From Haliea sp. (GTDB lineage Bacteria; Pseudomonadota; Gammaproteobacteria; Pseudomonadales; Halieaceae): a stretch of 64,000 nt of DNA. Position numbers and translations under genes: made by a program. The notes under the pieces were generated by a model, which was given only the letters and a program-made list of their open reading frames with translations, had not been told where the DNA came from and did not search any database. Location: the NCBI GenBank assembly GCA_024642265.1, contig JAHEBL010000004.1:26706-90705 (forward strand). The letters run 5' to 3'. Shown in pieces: positions 1 to 10,262 of the stretch. Within the stretch, counting starts at the first letter, position 1. Every line of letters starts with the position of its first letter.

Positions 1-77
1 GGGTTACTGCCCTCGACCGACTCATCGCGCACGCGTGTCTTGAAGGTTACCTGGGGTACTCGTTCTACTGCAGTCAT
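1..77 (-). CDS. Peroxiredoxin (Prx5/AhpE-like), N-terminal fragment
   Basis: Only the first 25 codons lie in the window; the gene runs off the left edge. The visible protein begins MTAVERVPQVTFKTRVRDES. This resembles the N terminus of peroxiredoxin/glutaredoxin-type hydroperoxide reductases, which continue into a FSLPGAFTPTC active site not visible here. AAGGAG precedes the ATG by 6-7 bases, a strong ribosome binding site. It is divergent from an oxyR homologue, the expected arrangement for a peroxide-scavenging gene under OxyR. The 5' leader carries a short GC hairpin at 124-140 (GGCCCC/GGGGCC arms). The family call rests on a short N-terminal match plus context. Confidence 0.6.
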   Translation of the reverse strand, partial: MTAVERVPQVTFKTRVRDESVEGSN

Positions 78-187
78 TTTTGACTCCTTGCGGTTGTGGG
101 TTCTTGCCTGCGGAGCACACACCGGCCCCACTGCGGGGCCCTTAACCGGTTGCTCTCGATCCGGGGCACATCATAGGGAAGCCCGCA

Positions 188-237
188 TGATATATAAAAT
201 GGAATTTATATATTGTATTATCCGATTTTATATATCA
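188..237. promoter_or_regulatory. AT-rich divergent control region with long inverted repeat
   Basis: A perfect 13-bp inverted repeat (TGATATATAAAAT at 188-200, its complement at 225-237) flanks 24 bp. A second perfect 9-bp repeat lies within it (ATATATAAA at 190-198, TTTATATAT at 205-213). The stretch is almost pure A/T in a GC-rich genome and lies directly between the peroxiredoxin start and oxyR. Its length and dyad symmetry suit binding of a LysR-type tetramer, and OxyR is the obvious candidate. Promoter elements for both genes probably overlap it. The repeat is seen; the regulator is inferred. Confidence 0.55.
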
Positions 238-256
238 GATAAAGGTGGCCAGATCC

Positions 257-1150
257 GTGCAAAAACTTCCGAGCGTCCGTCAGCTCCAATACTTTGTCAC
301 ACTTGATGAACTGGGCCATTTTGGCCGGGCTGCGGAGGCCTGCTTCGTATCGCAGTCGGCCTTCAGCACCGCGATACAGGAGCTGGAACTTACGCTGGGG
401 GCGCAACTGGTGGATCGCACCAACCGCCGGGTGACCATCAACAGTGTCGGCCGGGAGGTGGCGGTACAGGCGAGGATCTGCCTGCAGGAATTGCAGGATA
501 TCACGCGCCTCGCCCGCGAGCGGGAGGGCCCCCTGTCCGGCAAACTGGTGCTCGGCGTCATCCCGACCATAGGACCATTCCTGCTGCCCACGATGCTCAA
601 GAAACTGCGTCGCACCTTCCCGAAACTGCAGTTATACCTGCGCGAGCAGCGCAGCGATGAGTTGTACGCCGGACTACAGGCGGGAAATATCGACCTGCTG
701 CTGATGGCGCTGCCTTTTCCGCTCAAGAACGTGGAGACACAGGTACTTTTCCAGGACGGTTTTCTACTGGCCTGCCGCAGGGACACCGCACTGGTGGATC
801 CGGCGAAGTTCAGTGTCGATGAACTCCATCCCGAGAGCGTACTGCTGCTGGAGGACGGCCACTGCCTGCGTGACCATGCGGTCTCGGCCTGCCACATAAG
901 TGAACTGGACAAGGTAAACCGTTTCGCCGCATCGAGCCTCCACACCTTGCTGGAGATGGTCGAAAGTGACCTGGGCATCACCTTCATTCCAGAAATGGCC
1001 CAGGGTTCTGCCCTGCTGCGGGGAACGCATATAGCCACGCACCCGGTGCAAAGCGCCGGCCACAGGGATATAGCCCTGATCTGGCGCAAGGGCAGCAATC
1101 ACGGCGATGATTTTCGTGCGCTGGGCGATTTCATTGCCGAGAATCGCTAG
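257..1150 (+). CDS. oxyR: LysR-family peroxide-sensing regulator OxyR
   Basis: A transcription factor of about 297 residues that senses hydrogen peroxide by disulfide formation. The N-terminal winged helix-turn-helix covers about residues 5-65 and the LysR substrate-binding fold about 90-295. The diagnostic OxyR motif GHCLRDHAVSAC is present, giving Cys203 and Cys212 with the same spacing as Cys199/Cys208 of E. coli. I prefer the GTG at 257 because AAAGG at 241-245 sits a reasonable distance upstream; a GTG at 245 is in frame but has no ribosome binding site. The gene is divergent from a peroxiredoxin, so autoregulation plus peroxiredoxin control from the shared AT-rich region is likely. Confidence 0.93.
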   Translation: MQKLPSVRQLQYFVTLDELGHFGRAAEACFVSQSAFSTAIQELELTLGAQLVDRTNRRVTINSVGREVAVQARICLQELQDITRLAREREGPLSGKLVLGVIPTIGPFLLPTMLKKLRRTFPKLQLYLREQRSDELYAGLQAGNIDLLLMALPFPLKNVETQVLFQDGFLLACRRDTALVDPAKFSVDELHPESVLLLEDGHCLRDHAVSACHISELDKVNRFAASSLHTLLEMVESDLGITFIPEMAQGSALLRGTHIATHPVQSAGHRDIALIWRKGSNHGDDFRALGDFIAENR

Positions 1151-1397
1151 GCCCCGGGTCCAGTGGGCCGACCATTTCTCCCGCGGTTATATTAATGATC
1201 GTATTCAGAACCAAACGGTAGTGGCCAAGCCCCTCGACCTTTGCTTACATGGAATCGTGCCGAAGGGCATCCTTCGTTGTATTGCTTCGCTGTTATTTAA
1301 GCCTATACACGTCACACCAAAACACCGCCAGCGGCCCCAGGCAGGCACTGCAGAGGGACTGCCCGGGCCCACGGCGTCTGAGACGGAGAGAGACTAT

Positions 1398-1601
1398 ATG
1401 AGAAGACAGAAGCGCGACATGAACTCCCGGGCATATGATCGGGGCTACCAGGCCGGCGTCAGCGGTCGCAGCCAGGACATCTGCCCACATACCGAAGAAG
1501 AACACCGTCAGAACTGGTTGACAGGTTGGCATGAAGGCCGCTGCGACCAGTGGGATGGATTAACCGGCGTCTCCGGGGTCCACAAGATGCGGGCGGTCTG
1601 A
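1398..1601 (+). CDS. rmf: Ribosome modulation factor
   Basis: A 67-residue basic protein starting MRRQKRDMNSRAYDRGYQAG, closely matching E. coli RMF (MKRQKRD..RA..RGYQAG.SGRS...CP), including the SGRS and CP blocks and a WLTGW segment matching WLGGW. RMF dimerises 70S ribosomes into inactive 100S particles in stationary phase. ACGGAGAGA precedes the ATG. The C terminus runs about a dozen residues past the E. coli protein (55 residues). The 247 bp between oxyR and rmf contain no other gene that I can see and presumably hold the growth-phase promoter. Confidence 0.92.
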   Translation: MRRQKRDMNSRAYDRGYQAGVSGRSQDICPHTEEEHRQNWLTGWHEGRCDQWDGLTGVSGVHKMRAV

Positions 1602-1650
1602 AGCCAGGCCCATCCCCGCCACTGCTTGACACACATTAACCAGACAGCTG

Positions 1651-1669
1651 GCCGGGTTTAAGGCCCGGC
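1651..1669. terminator. Possible hairpin between convergent rmf and gdhB
   Basis: GCCGGG (1651-1656) and CCCGGC (1664-1669) form a 6-bp GC stem with a 7-base loop in the 78-bp gap between two convergent genes. There is no clear T-run on either side, so it is at best a weak or bidirectional terminator. Confidence 0.3.
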
Positions 1670-1679
1670 TGGTACAGCG

Positions 1680-4600
1680 TTATTTCGCGACCATACTGCT
1701 CTGGGCCAGGTCCAGTAATTCCCGGTTAGCCACGGCAAACATGGCAAAGTCCGGGGCGACGTTGGCGTGCAACTCCGCCAGCATCTCGCGCCAGCGCTGC
1801 ACCAGCAGCGCCTCCTTTTTCTCCCACTGATTTATACAACGCAGCAGGTTGAGGTCCTCGCCCATGTGCCTCAGCGCACCTATGGCGAGGGTTCTTTGTT
1901 GCCACTCCAGATCCTCGAGATAGGTATCCCTGGCCAGGGCCTGCCACTCATTCTCAACTTTACTGGACAGAATCAGTGCACTGAACCAGTCCAGCTCCAG
2001 CCGCTCACCTATGTAGAAGTACAACCTGGCAACGTCCATCAGCGGCGCGTCAGTGTCGCCGGTCGCCTGAATAATTCCGAGGGCCGTGTAGGCATGGTCG
2101 GCGGCAGCAACGGATTGCGCCAGTTCCGGGTCGACGCCCTCCTCCACAAAATGCTGGTAAAGGGTCTCGAACTGTTCCGCCGCCCGACCCCGTAACATGG
2201 TGGGATAGGCCTCTGCCAATTGTTCCAGCCCGCCGGCGAATCGGGCAATGCAGTCGGTGGGAGCCAGCTCGTGCCGTCGGTTGCGCAGCAGCCAACGGGT
2301 GGCCCGCTTGACCAGGCGGATTACGCTGAGCATCATTTCCATCTGGACTCCGGAGGAGACCTGGTTGTCCAGTCCCTCAATTCGGCGCCACAGGTCGCGG
2401 ATACCGTATATCTCCATGGTGGAAATGTAGGCCCTCGCCACGTCGGCTACCAACGCTCCGGTTGCGCTCTGCTGCCGCTGCATGTAACTCATGCCCATAC
2501 GGTTGACTATGTCATTGGCCAATTGGGTCGCCATGATTTCCCGGTGCAGCCGGTGGGCGCGAATCTCTTCGCCATAATTATCGACCAGCTGTTGCGGAAA
2601 GGCCGACTCAACCGCGACCGCCAGGTAGGGGTCGCTGCCCAGGTCAGATTCAATCAACTGCTCCTTCAGCACCGCCTTGCTGTAGGAAACCAGCACCGAC
2701 AGTTCGGGACGGGTAAGGGCCTGCCCCCGCACCCGCCGCTCAAGCAGTTCCTCATCCGAGGGTAAAAATTCCAGGCCGCGGTTGAGGCGACCCGCCTCCT
2801 CGAAAGCACGGATGAAGCGCTGGTACTCGCCCCCGCGCTGCACCGCCTGGAATTCGGCCATACTGATGGCCTGCACCTGGTGATAGTTATTGCGCAACAC
2901 CAACTCCGCTACGCTCTCCGTCATTTCAACCAACAGCGCATTGCGATGTTTTTCAGTGAGGTCACCGCGCGCGACGACAGCATTGAGCAGTATCTTTATA
3001 TTTACCTCGTGGTCAGAGCAATCGACCCCGCCCGCGTTGTCAACAAAGTCGGTATTGGAGCGGCCGCCAGCCAGGCCGAACTCCACCCTTGCCAGCTGGG
3101 TCATACCGAGATTGCCGCCCTCCCCGACCACCCGACAACGCAGCTGGCTGGCGTCCACCCGCAGCCCGTCATTGGATTTGTCGCCAACGTCGGTATGGGA
3201 TTCGCTGCTGGCTTTCACATAAGTGCCGATGCCCCCGTTCCACAGCAGATCCACCGGCGCCCGCAACAGGTGTGCAATCAGTTCATTGGGCGGCAGGTGG
3301 TCGAACTCGATATCGAAGAGCGCTTTCATCTCGGGCGATATGGCAATGGACTTTGCCGCCCGGGCAAAAACACCGCCACCGGCGGAGATCAGATCCCGGT
3401 TGTAGTCCGCCCATCCGGAGCCGGGCAATTCGAACAGTCGCTGGCGCTCGACAAAGCTGCTGGCCGCGTCGGGCTCCGGGTCAATAAAAATATGCATGTG
3501 ATTGAAGGCCGCCACCAGCCTGATATGTTCGGAAAGCAGCATGCCATTGCCAAAGACGTCGCCCGCCATATCACCGATGCCCACCACGGTGAAGTCGCTG
3601 CTCTGCACGTCCACACCCATTTCCCTGAAATGACGCTGCACCGACACCCAGGCACCGCGGGCGGTGATGCCCATTTTCTTGTGGTCGTAGCCCGCACTGC
3701 CGCCGGAGGCGAAGGCATCACCCAGCCAGAAACCGTATTCTGCGGAAATAGCATTGGCGATGTCCGAGAAGCTCGCCGTACCCTTGTCAGCGGCAACGAC
3801 CAGATAGGGATCCTCGTCATCCTTGGCAACCACATGACGCGGCCGTTCGACACCTTGCGCCGTGCGATTGTCGGTAATATCCAGCAGGGCCCGCACATAC
3901 ATCTGGTAGCAGGCAATACCCTCCTTCTGGATTTCATCACGTGTCATATCGGCGCGCAGCTGGCGCGCCACAAAGCCGCCCTTGGCCCCCACTGGCACGA
4001 TAACCGCATTTTTCACCTGCTGTGCCTTTACCAGGCCCAGCACCTCGGTGCGGTAATCCTCGAGTCGATCGGACCAGCGCAGCCCCCCCCTGGCGACCTT
4101 GCCTCCGCGCAGGTGAACGCCCTCCACGCGGGGAGAGTACACGTAGATTTCATACAGTGGCACCGGCTGGGGTATGCCTGGAATATCCCCGGGCCTGAGC
4201 TTGAAGGAGATATAGTCCTTGAGCGATCCGTCCGTCGCTTCCTGGAAAAAGTTGGTGCGCAAGGTCGCTTTTATCAACAGCACAAACTGGCGAATAATCC
4301 GGTCCTCTCCGAGATTCTCTACCTGTTCGAGGGAATCCAGGATGCGCTGCTCAACCGCCTGCTCGCGCTGTGCCCGCCAGTCGTCATCTCCCTCAAATAC
4401 CGGCGAGAAACGGGTGAGAAACAACTCGACAATACAGCCGGTTATCTGCAGATGATGGGCCAGTGTCTCCGCGATATACTCGACACTGAAAGGAAAACGC
4501 ACTTGTCGAAGATAGCGGGCATAGGCCCGCAGCAAGGCTATCTCCCGCCAGTTCAGTCGTGTGCCTATCAACAGGCGATTGAATGAATCGTTCTCCGCCT

Positions 4601-6530
4601 TGCCGAACCAGATCAGGGAGAATGCATCCTCGAACTCAGGCTTTACCTCATCCATTACGATGTTATGGGACAGAGCATAGATCAGGGTAAATTCCTGTAT
4701 CCAGTACACGCTGCCGTCGGTGCCGCGCACACCATAGGGCCGTTCCGTCATGACCCGCAGCCCGAGATTCTCCAGAATCGGCAGCACGTCGGACAAGGGC
4801 AGGCTCTCACCGCTGTGGTAGAGGCGCAGGCGTAGCATTTCCCCGCCTTCTTCCACCAGGCGGTACAGGCTCATGGTCAGTTCCTCACCATTTCTCAGGC
4901 GCAGGAGCTGCTTGATGTCCAGCACGGCAACCCTGGGGTCAAAGTCGTCGCGATAGCCGGGTGGAAAACCCGCGGCCAGCTCGCGGACATAACTCTCGCC
5001 GTTTTCCTCGCCAAACTCCTCGATCAGGCGGATACGCAGGCGGTCTTCCCAGGCCAGGGTAGCCTGGATAATCTGGTCCTCGATCTCGCCGGCATCATAT
5101 TCCACCGTGCTGCCGGGGGTGACGCGCAGGACAAAGTGACAGCGCACCAGAATCGACTCGGAAAAGTGCGTGGTAAACTCCGCTTCCTCCGCATTGAATG
5201 CTTCGCACAAAATGCGTTCGATTTTCTCTCGCTGTTCCGTTGTGTAGCGGTCGCGCGGGATATAGACCATGCAGTTGATGAACTTGCTGTGCGGGTCCCT
5301 GCGCACGAACAGGCGGGTCTGGCGCCGCTCCTGTATGCGGTTGACCGAGGTCACCGTGTCATACAGCTCCTGGATACTCGACTGGAACAGCTCGTCCCGC
5401 GGGAACAATTCCAGCACCCGAACCAGTTCCCGGCTTTCGTGATCTGACGCATCGAGGCTGGACATTTCCATTATCCGCTCCACCTTGCGCCGCAGGATCG
5501 GAATCAGTTTGGGATTCATGGTATAGACGGAGGATGTGTAAAGACCGATAAAACGATGCTGGCCGACCAGGATACCGGCGTCATCGAATACCTTGACCTC
5601 GACATAGTCCGGATAGGTCAGGCGGTGCACCCGTGAACGCTGGCGCGATTTGGAGAAACTCAGCTGCCTCCGGCGCAGGTCCTCCGCGGAGATATGCTCG
5701 AGGTCAGCCATGAGATCCTCGGCGCCGCGGCTGTTGCGGTGGCGCAGGGTACCCAGGCTGGCCTCCTCTGCCACAAATACCCGCTGGCTCGGGGTGCCGG
5801 CACCCTGTACCTCCAGGTACTCATAACCGAGCATCGTCATATGCGCGTCGCGCAGCCACTCGATGAAAGCCGCGGCTTCCTCACGCAGCTCGACATCGAC
5901 ACACTCGCTGCCACGAATCTGGCTCTCAACTTCCTGCAGTCGCTCACCCATGGCGGGGAAATCGTCTACGACCAGCCCGACCTCCTCCAGTATTTCCGCG
6001 AGGGTCTGTCGCAATTCCTCCAGCTCGGTCGGGTTGGAATGGCGGCCAATCTCAAAATACAGGACCGCTTCCTCCGGAGTACCGCTGTTTACCCCCTCCT
6101 CGTCGGTCAACAGGGCGAGCAGTTCGCGCGCCTCGTTGCGCCTGATGGCAAGGTTGGAACTGGCAATACTGTGGATCGTCAGATTGCGCCGGTTCAGTTC
6201 ACCCCGCACCGATGCCGTACAGAACGGAATACCACGACACAAAACAGCCACCACCGTGTATTTGCTCTCCCAGCCATGGGTCTGGATTTCCGGGTTGAAG
6301 ATGCGGATCTTGGGCGTGGTGTCGGGCCAGGAGTGCATAAAGCGCAGCAGACCGTAAAGGCAGCCATAGAGATTCTCCACCGAGCGCTCACGCATGTCCT
6401 CGGCGGGAAACCGGCCGTAGAACGCGGCCGCGAGATTGTGCAATGAGGTCCGGTCAGCTTCGTCCGCCTTGCTGTCGATACGCTGGCCGAGCTCTGTGAG
6501 AATACTTTTTTTCAGTGTATCCCAGATCAT
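1680..6530 (-). CDS. gdhB: NAD-specific glutamate dehydrogenase, large GDH type
   Basis: A 1,616-residue member of the 180-kDa NAD-glutamate dehydrogenase family (Bac_GDH), which oxidatively deaminates glutamate to 2-oxoglutarate and ammonia in catabolism. The long N-terminal regulatory half carries ACT-like segments. The catalytic core begins around residue 800 with GGKVARGGLRWSDR near 813 and VPVGAKGGFV near 848, matching the glutamate-binding lysine region. A Rossmann segment near 970-1000 includes VVGIGDMAGDVFGNGML. Length matches the Pseudomonas and Streptomyces enzymes. The ATG is preceded by GGAG 12 bases upstream. It is monocistronic, convergent with rmf and divergent from the moxR operon. 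Confidence 0.96.
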   Translation of the reverse strand: MIWDTLKKSILTELGQRIDSKADEADRTSLHNLAAAFYGRFPAEDMRERSVENLYGCLYGLLRFMHSWPDTTPKIRIFNPEIQTHGWESKYTVVAVLCRGIPFCTASVRGELNRRNLTIHSIASSNLAIRRNEARELLALLTDEEGVNSGTPEEAVLYFEIGRHSNPTELEELRQTLAEILEEVGLVVDDFPAMGERLQEVESQIRGSECVDVELREEAAAFIEWLRDAHMTMLGYEYLEVQGAGTPSQRVFVAEEASLGTLRHRNSRGAEDLMADLEHISAEDLRRRQLSFSKSRQRSRVHRLTYPDYVEVKVFDDAGILVGQHRFIGLYTSSVYTMNPKLIPILRRKVERIMEMSSLDASDHESRELVRVLELFPRDELFQSSIQELYDTVTSVNRIQERRQTRLFVRRDPHSKFINCMVYIPRDRYTTEQREKIERILCEAFNAEEAEFTTHFSESILVRCHFVLRVTPGSTVEYDAGEIEDQIIQATLAWEDRLRIRLIEEFGEENGESYVRELAAGFPPGYRDDFDPRVAVLDIKQLLRLRNGEELTMSLYRLVEEGGEMLRLRLYHSGESLPLSDVLPILENLGLRVMTERPYGVRGTDGSVYWIQEFTLIYALSHNIVMDEVKPEFEDAFSLIWFGKAENDSFNRLLIGTRLNWREIALLRAYARYLRQVRFPFSVEYIAETLAHHLQITGCIVELFLTRFSPVFEGDDDWRAQREQAVEQRILDSLEQVENLGEDRIIRQFVLLIKATLRTNFFQEATDGSLKDYISFKLRPGDIPGIPQPVPLYEIYVYSPRVEGVHLRGGKVARGGLRWSDRLEDYRTEVLGLVKAQQVKNAVIVPVGAKGGFVARQLRADMTRDEIQKEGIACYQMYVRALLDITDNRTAQGVERPRHVVAKDDEDPYLVVAADKGTASFSDIANAISAEYGFWLGDAFASGGSAGYDHKKMGITARGAWVSVQRHFREMGVDVQSSDFTVVGIGDMAGDVFGNGMLLSEHIRLVAAFNHMHIFIDPEPDAASSFVERQRLFELPGSGWADYNRDLISAGGGVFARAAKSIAISPEMKALFDIEFDHLPPNELIAHLLRAPVDLLWNGGIGTYVKASSESHTDVGDKSNDGLRVDASQLRCRVVGEGGNLGMTQLARVEFGLAGGRSNTDFVDNAGGVDCSDHEVNIKILLNAVVARGDLTEKHRNALLVEMTESVAELVLRNNYHQVQAISMAEFQAVQRGGEYQRFIRAFEEAGRLNRGLEFLPSDEELLERRVRGQALTRPELSVLVSYSKAVLKEQLIESDLGSDPYLAVAVESAFPQQLVDNYGEEIRAHRLHREIMATQLANDIVNRMGMSYMQRQQSATGALVADVARAYISTMEIYGIRDLWRRIEGLDNQVSSGVQMEMMLSVIRLVKRATRWLLRNRRHELAPTDCIARFAGGLEQLAEAYPTMLRGRAAEQFETLYQHFVEEGVDPELAQSVAAADHAYTALGIIQATGDTDAPLMDVARLYFYIGERLELDWFSALILSSKVENEWQALARDTYLEDLEWQQRTLAIGALRHMGEDLNLLRCINQWEKKEALLVQRWREMLAELHANVAPDFAMFAVANRELLDLAQSSMVAK

Positions 6531-6580
6531 ATATTATTTTATCTCCGTCGACCGGTGCCACATTCACCCGTCCCATCGCG

Positions 6581-6600
6581 GGCCGCCGCGGCGGGCGGCC
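6581..6600. other. Perfect GC stem-loop in the gdhB/moxR divergent region
   Basis: GGCCGCC (6581-6587), a GCGGCG loop, then GGCGGCC (6594-6600). The stem is 7 bp and all G/C, 51 bases upstream of the gdhB start codon, so it may lie in the gdhB leader. The 6531-6857 gap (327 bp) otherwise holds only promoter-like sequence for the two divergent genes; I see no small gene in it. Confidence 0.5.
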
Positions 6601-6759
6601 TGCAAGTAAAAACGCTGTGAAATGGCGCACCGGGGTCCTAGTAACCAGTGCGTATATTCTAGCCCAATCCCATTACCTTGTTACTCAATAACCGGAACTT
6701 TTGCTGCCGCTGCCAGTCATAGCACTCGCCCGGGCGCGCAGGGGCTGAAACACACTGCA

Positions 6760-6786
6760 TTGAGCGAATGGCTGGGCTACTATACT
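6760..6786 (+). promoter_or_regulatory. Candidate promoter of the moxR-bat operon
   Basis: TTGAGC at 6760-6765 and TATACT at 6781-6786 resemble sigma-70 boxes, but the 15-base spacer is short. They lie 72 bases upstream of the preferred moxR start and nothing better is visible. Confidence 0.35.
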
Positions 6787-6857
6787 GACCCTCCGCAACC
6801 CGTCACACAGAGTGAGACGGGCCAGCGGCATAATTGCAGAGAAACCCCGGAGTAAAT

Positions 6858-7814
<957 letters not shown>

Positions 7815-7816
7815 GG

Positions 7817-8755
7817 ATGCGCCTTGCGGATGTGACTACCCCGGCCCGCGGCGCCTACGTGGCACTGGAGGACCTGATCGCCCTGCGGTTCCCCGCGCGG
7901 CAATTGCGCCTGGGCCGGCGCAACCGGGCGCTGAGCGTGCTGGCCGGCCCCAACAAATCGAATTTCCGCGGCCGCGGTATTGATTTCGAGGAAGTCCGCA
8001 GTTACCAACCCGGCGACGACATTCGCAGTATCGACTGGCGGGTCACCGCCCGCACCGGCAGCGCACATACCAAGTTGTTCCGCGAGGAACGCGAACGCCC
8101 GGTACTGGTTGCCGTCGACCAGCGCAGCAGCATGTTTTTCGGTTCCAGCCACTGCTTCAAGTCAGTGCTTGCGGCGCAACTGTCCAGCCTGCTCGCCTGG
8201 AGCGCACTGGATGCCGGCGACCGGGTGGGCGGACTGGTCTTCAACGGCGCCAGCCACCAGGAAATCCGGCCGCGACGCAGTCGCAAAACCGTGCTGGCTC
8301 TGTTATCACAGGTCGCAAAGTACAACCGCGCGCTACCTCTTGCCGCGCCCGCCGACACCGGGTTTAACGAGATACTGGGCAATCTGCGCCGCATCGTACG
8401 CCCGGGCAGCAGTCTTTTTATTGTCAGCGACTTCCGCGGCGCCCAGGACGAGCAGGCCCGTGAGCAGCTGTTCCAGATGGCCCAGCATATCGAGATAACC
8501 GCCATCGCCTGCACTGACCCGCTGGAGTCCGAACTGCCCAGGGCGGGTCGCTATGCGGTGACTGATGGCAGGGCGCGCAGCGAACTGGATACGGCCGACA
8601 CTGGACTGCGCAGGAGCTACAGCGAACGTGCCCGCCAGCGCAGCGAGCTGCTGTCGCGGGATCTTTTGCGCCTTGGCATTCCCATGCTGCGTGCGCAGAC
8701 TGACCAGGCGCCCTTCAGTTTGCTCCAGCAATTCTACGGAGACCCGCGCCGGTGA
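7817..8755 (+). CDS. DUF58 domain protein
   Basis: A 312-residue protein with the DUF58 signature YQPGDDIRSIDWRVTARTG around residues 58-76, followed by a VWA-like fold (LVAVDQRSSMFFGS). DUF58 proteins nearly always follow MoxR and are thought to be partners of the ATPase. The start is 2 bp past moxR and the stop overlaps the next start by 4 bases (GTGA), implying translational coupling. No signal peptide or membrane helix is evident. Biochemical function is unknown for the family. Confidence 0.92.
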   Translation: MRLADVTTPARGAYVALEDLIALRFPARQLRLGRRNRALSVLAGPNKSNFRGRGIDFEEVRSYQPGDDIRSIDWRVTARTGSAHTKLFREERERPVLVAVDQRSSMFFGSSHCFKSVLAAQLSSLLAWSALDAGDRVGGLVFNGASHQEIRPRRSRKTVLALLSQVAKYNRALPLAAPADTGFNEILGNLRRIVRPGSSLFIVSDFRGAQDEQAREQLFQMAQHIEITAIACTDPLESELPRAGRYAVTDGRARSELDTADTGLRRSYSERARQRSELLSRDLLRLGIPMLRAQTDQAPFSLLQQFYGDPRR

Positions 8756-9228
8756 ACCCACAGGACCCGCTGGCCGCTCTGCATCCACTGAGGGAGCCAT
8801 TAGCTGTTGGCTGGTGGCCACCCGCTCCCGGCTGGTGGCTGCTGGCGGCACTGCTAATGGCCGCGCTGCTGGTGTTGGCCTGGTACGCACTGCGGCGCTA
8901 TCGCGCCAATGCCTACCGTCGCAGGGCGCTGGCACGACTCGAACAGCTGGCCGCCCTCCATCAGCAACAGCCTGACCCGCAGCAGTTGCTGGCCGAGACC
9001 AATGCCCTGCTCAAAAGCGTGGCCCTGCTGGCCTACCCCCGGCGGGAAGTAGCTGCAAGCAGCGGCGCCGCCTGGCTGGCCTTTCTCAACAGCGGCGTCG
9101 CGCCATCGGAACAGTTTCCCGACGTGTTTGTCTCCGGGGCTTACCAGCCGAACTGCACTGATATCGATACAGACCAGGTGCTGCGCGCCGCATCGAACTG
9201 GATACAACGCCATGAGGCGGCACAATGA
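8752..9228 (+). CDS. DUF4381 single-pass membrane protein
   Basis: A 158-residue protein with one membrane helix around residues 25-45 (WWLLAALLMAALLVLAWYAL) followed by a basic stretch and a soluble C-terminal helical domain. Size and position between DUF58 and BatA match DUF4381, a frequent member of gammaproteobacterial moxR-bat operons. It starts with GTG overlapping the DUF58 stop and ends overlapping batA by 4 bases. Function is unknown; an anchor or scaffold role for the VWA proteins is inference. Confidence 0.85.
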   Translation: MNPQDPLAALHPLREPLAVGWWPPAPGWWLLAALLMAALLVLAWYALRRYRANAYRRRALARLEQLAALHQQQPDPQQLLAETNALLKSVALLAYPRREVAASSGAAWLAFLNSGVAPSEQFPDVFVSGAYQPNCTDIDTDQVLRAASNWIQRHEAAQ

Positions 9229-10262
9229 TTGAATGGATCTGGCCCTGGATGCTGGCACTGGCACCCCTGCCGTGGCTGGTGCAGAGGCTGGTACCGGCGG
9301 CCAACAGCCAGGAGCCGGCACTGCAGGCACCGTTTTTCGAGGAATGGCGGCAACTCAGTGCTGACGGTGAAACCCGCCGCAGTGCGGGCCGCAGGTTGCC
9401 GGCAGCCGCCCTGTGGCTGATCTGGCTCCTGCTGTTGCTCGCCGCCGCGCGACCGACCTGGGTTGGAGATGCCATCGAACTGCCCAACAGCGGCCGCGAC
9501 CTGATGCTCGCGGTCGATATTTCAGGTTCCATGCAAATAGAGGATATGCAGCAGGCCCAGACCCTGGTGCCCCGTATCGCAGCGGTTAAAAAGGTGGGGG
9601 CCGACTTCATCGCCCGCCGCAGCGGCGATCGCCTTGGCCTGATCCTGTTTGGCACCAACGCCTATGTCCAGTCCCCGCTGAGTTTTGACACCAGCACTGT
9701 CGAACGCTTCCTGCAAGAGGCGCAGATCGGTTTCGCCGGCCAGGACACTGCCATTGGCGATGCCATCGGCCTGGCGGTAAAGCGGCTCAGGGAGCGCCCG
9801 TCCGAGAGCCGCGTGCTGGTCCTGCTGACCGACGGGCAGGATACCGCGAGTTCGGTAAGCCCCCAGGACGCCGCGCAGCTGGCCAGGGAACTCGGTATTC
9901 GGATTTACACGATAGGCATCGGGGCGGACAGAATGACGCTACCCGGCTTGTTCGGCTCCAGCTTCGGCAGTCGCCAGGTCAATCCCTCGGCGGAGCTCGA
10001 TGAGGCGGGCTTGCAAGAAATTGCAAAGCTCACCGGCGGTCAGTATTTCCGCGCGCGCAACCCCCAGGAGCTGGCCACTATCTACCAGCTGCTGGATCAA
10101 CTGGAACCCGTGGAGCAGGAGGTGGTCTCCTACCGACCCCGCCAGGCACTCGGCTACATTCCCCTGCTGCTTGCCCTGCTGGTGAGTTTCAGCCTAGCCC
10201 TGCGACAGCTGTTGCGCACCGCCCGCTGGAACAGGGTTCCGACCATGAGGGAGGCGCAGTGA
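9225..10262 (+). CDS. batA: BatA-like VWA-domain membrane protein
   Basis: A 345-residue protein with N-terminal membrane helices (about residues 5-20 and 60-78), a VWA domain with an intact MIDAS motif (DISGSM, Asp98), and a C-terminal helix near 310-330. This is the BatA layout, named from the Bacteroides aerotolerance operon; in proteobacteria the role is thought to be envelope-stress tolerance. The ATG overlaps the previous stop by 4 bases, and its TGA overlaps the following ATG by one base, so translation is coupled. Confidence 0.9.
   Translation: MIEWIWPWMLALAPLPWLVQRLVPAANSQEPALQAPFFEEWRQLSADGETRRSAGRRLPAAALWLIWLLLLLAAARPTWVGDAIELPNSGRDLMLAVDISGSMQIEDMQQAQTLVPRIAAVKKVGADFIARRSGDRLGLILFGTNAYVQSPLSFDTSTVERFLQEAQIGFAGQDTAIGDAIGLAVKRLRERPSESRVLVLLTDGQDTASSVSPQDAAQLARELGIRIYTIGIGADRMTLPGLFGSSFGSRQVNPSAELDEAGLQEIAKLTGGQYFRARNPQELATIYQLLDQLEPVEQEVVSYRPRQALGYIPLLLALLVSFSLALRQLLRTARWNRVPTMREAQ

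Noticed and set aside
2880..4586. A 568-codon open frame antisense to gdhB
   Set aside because: It lies wholly inside the strongly supported glutamate dehydrogenase gene, has no recognisable domain, and reflects high-GC third positions on the opposite strand.
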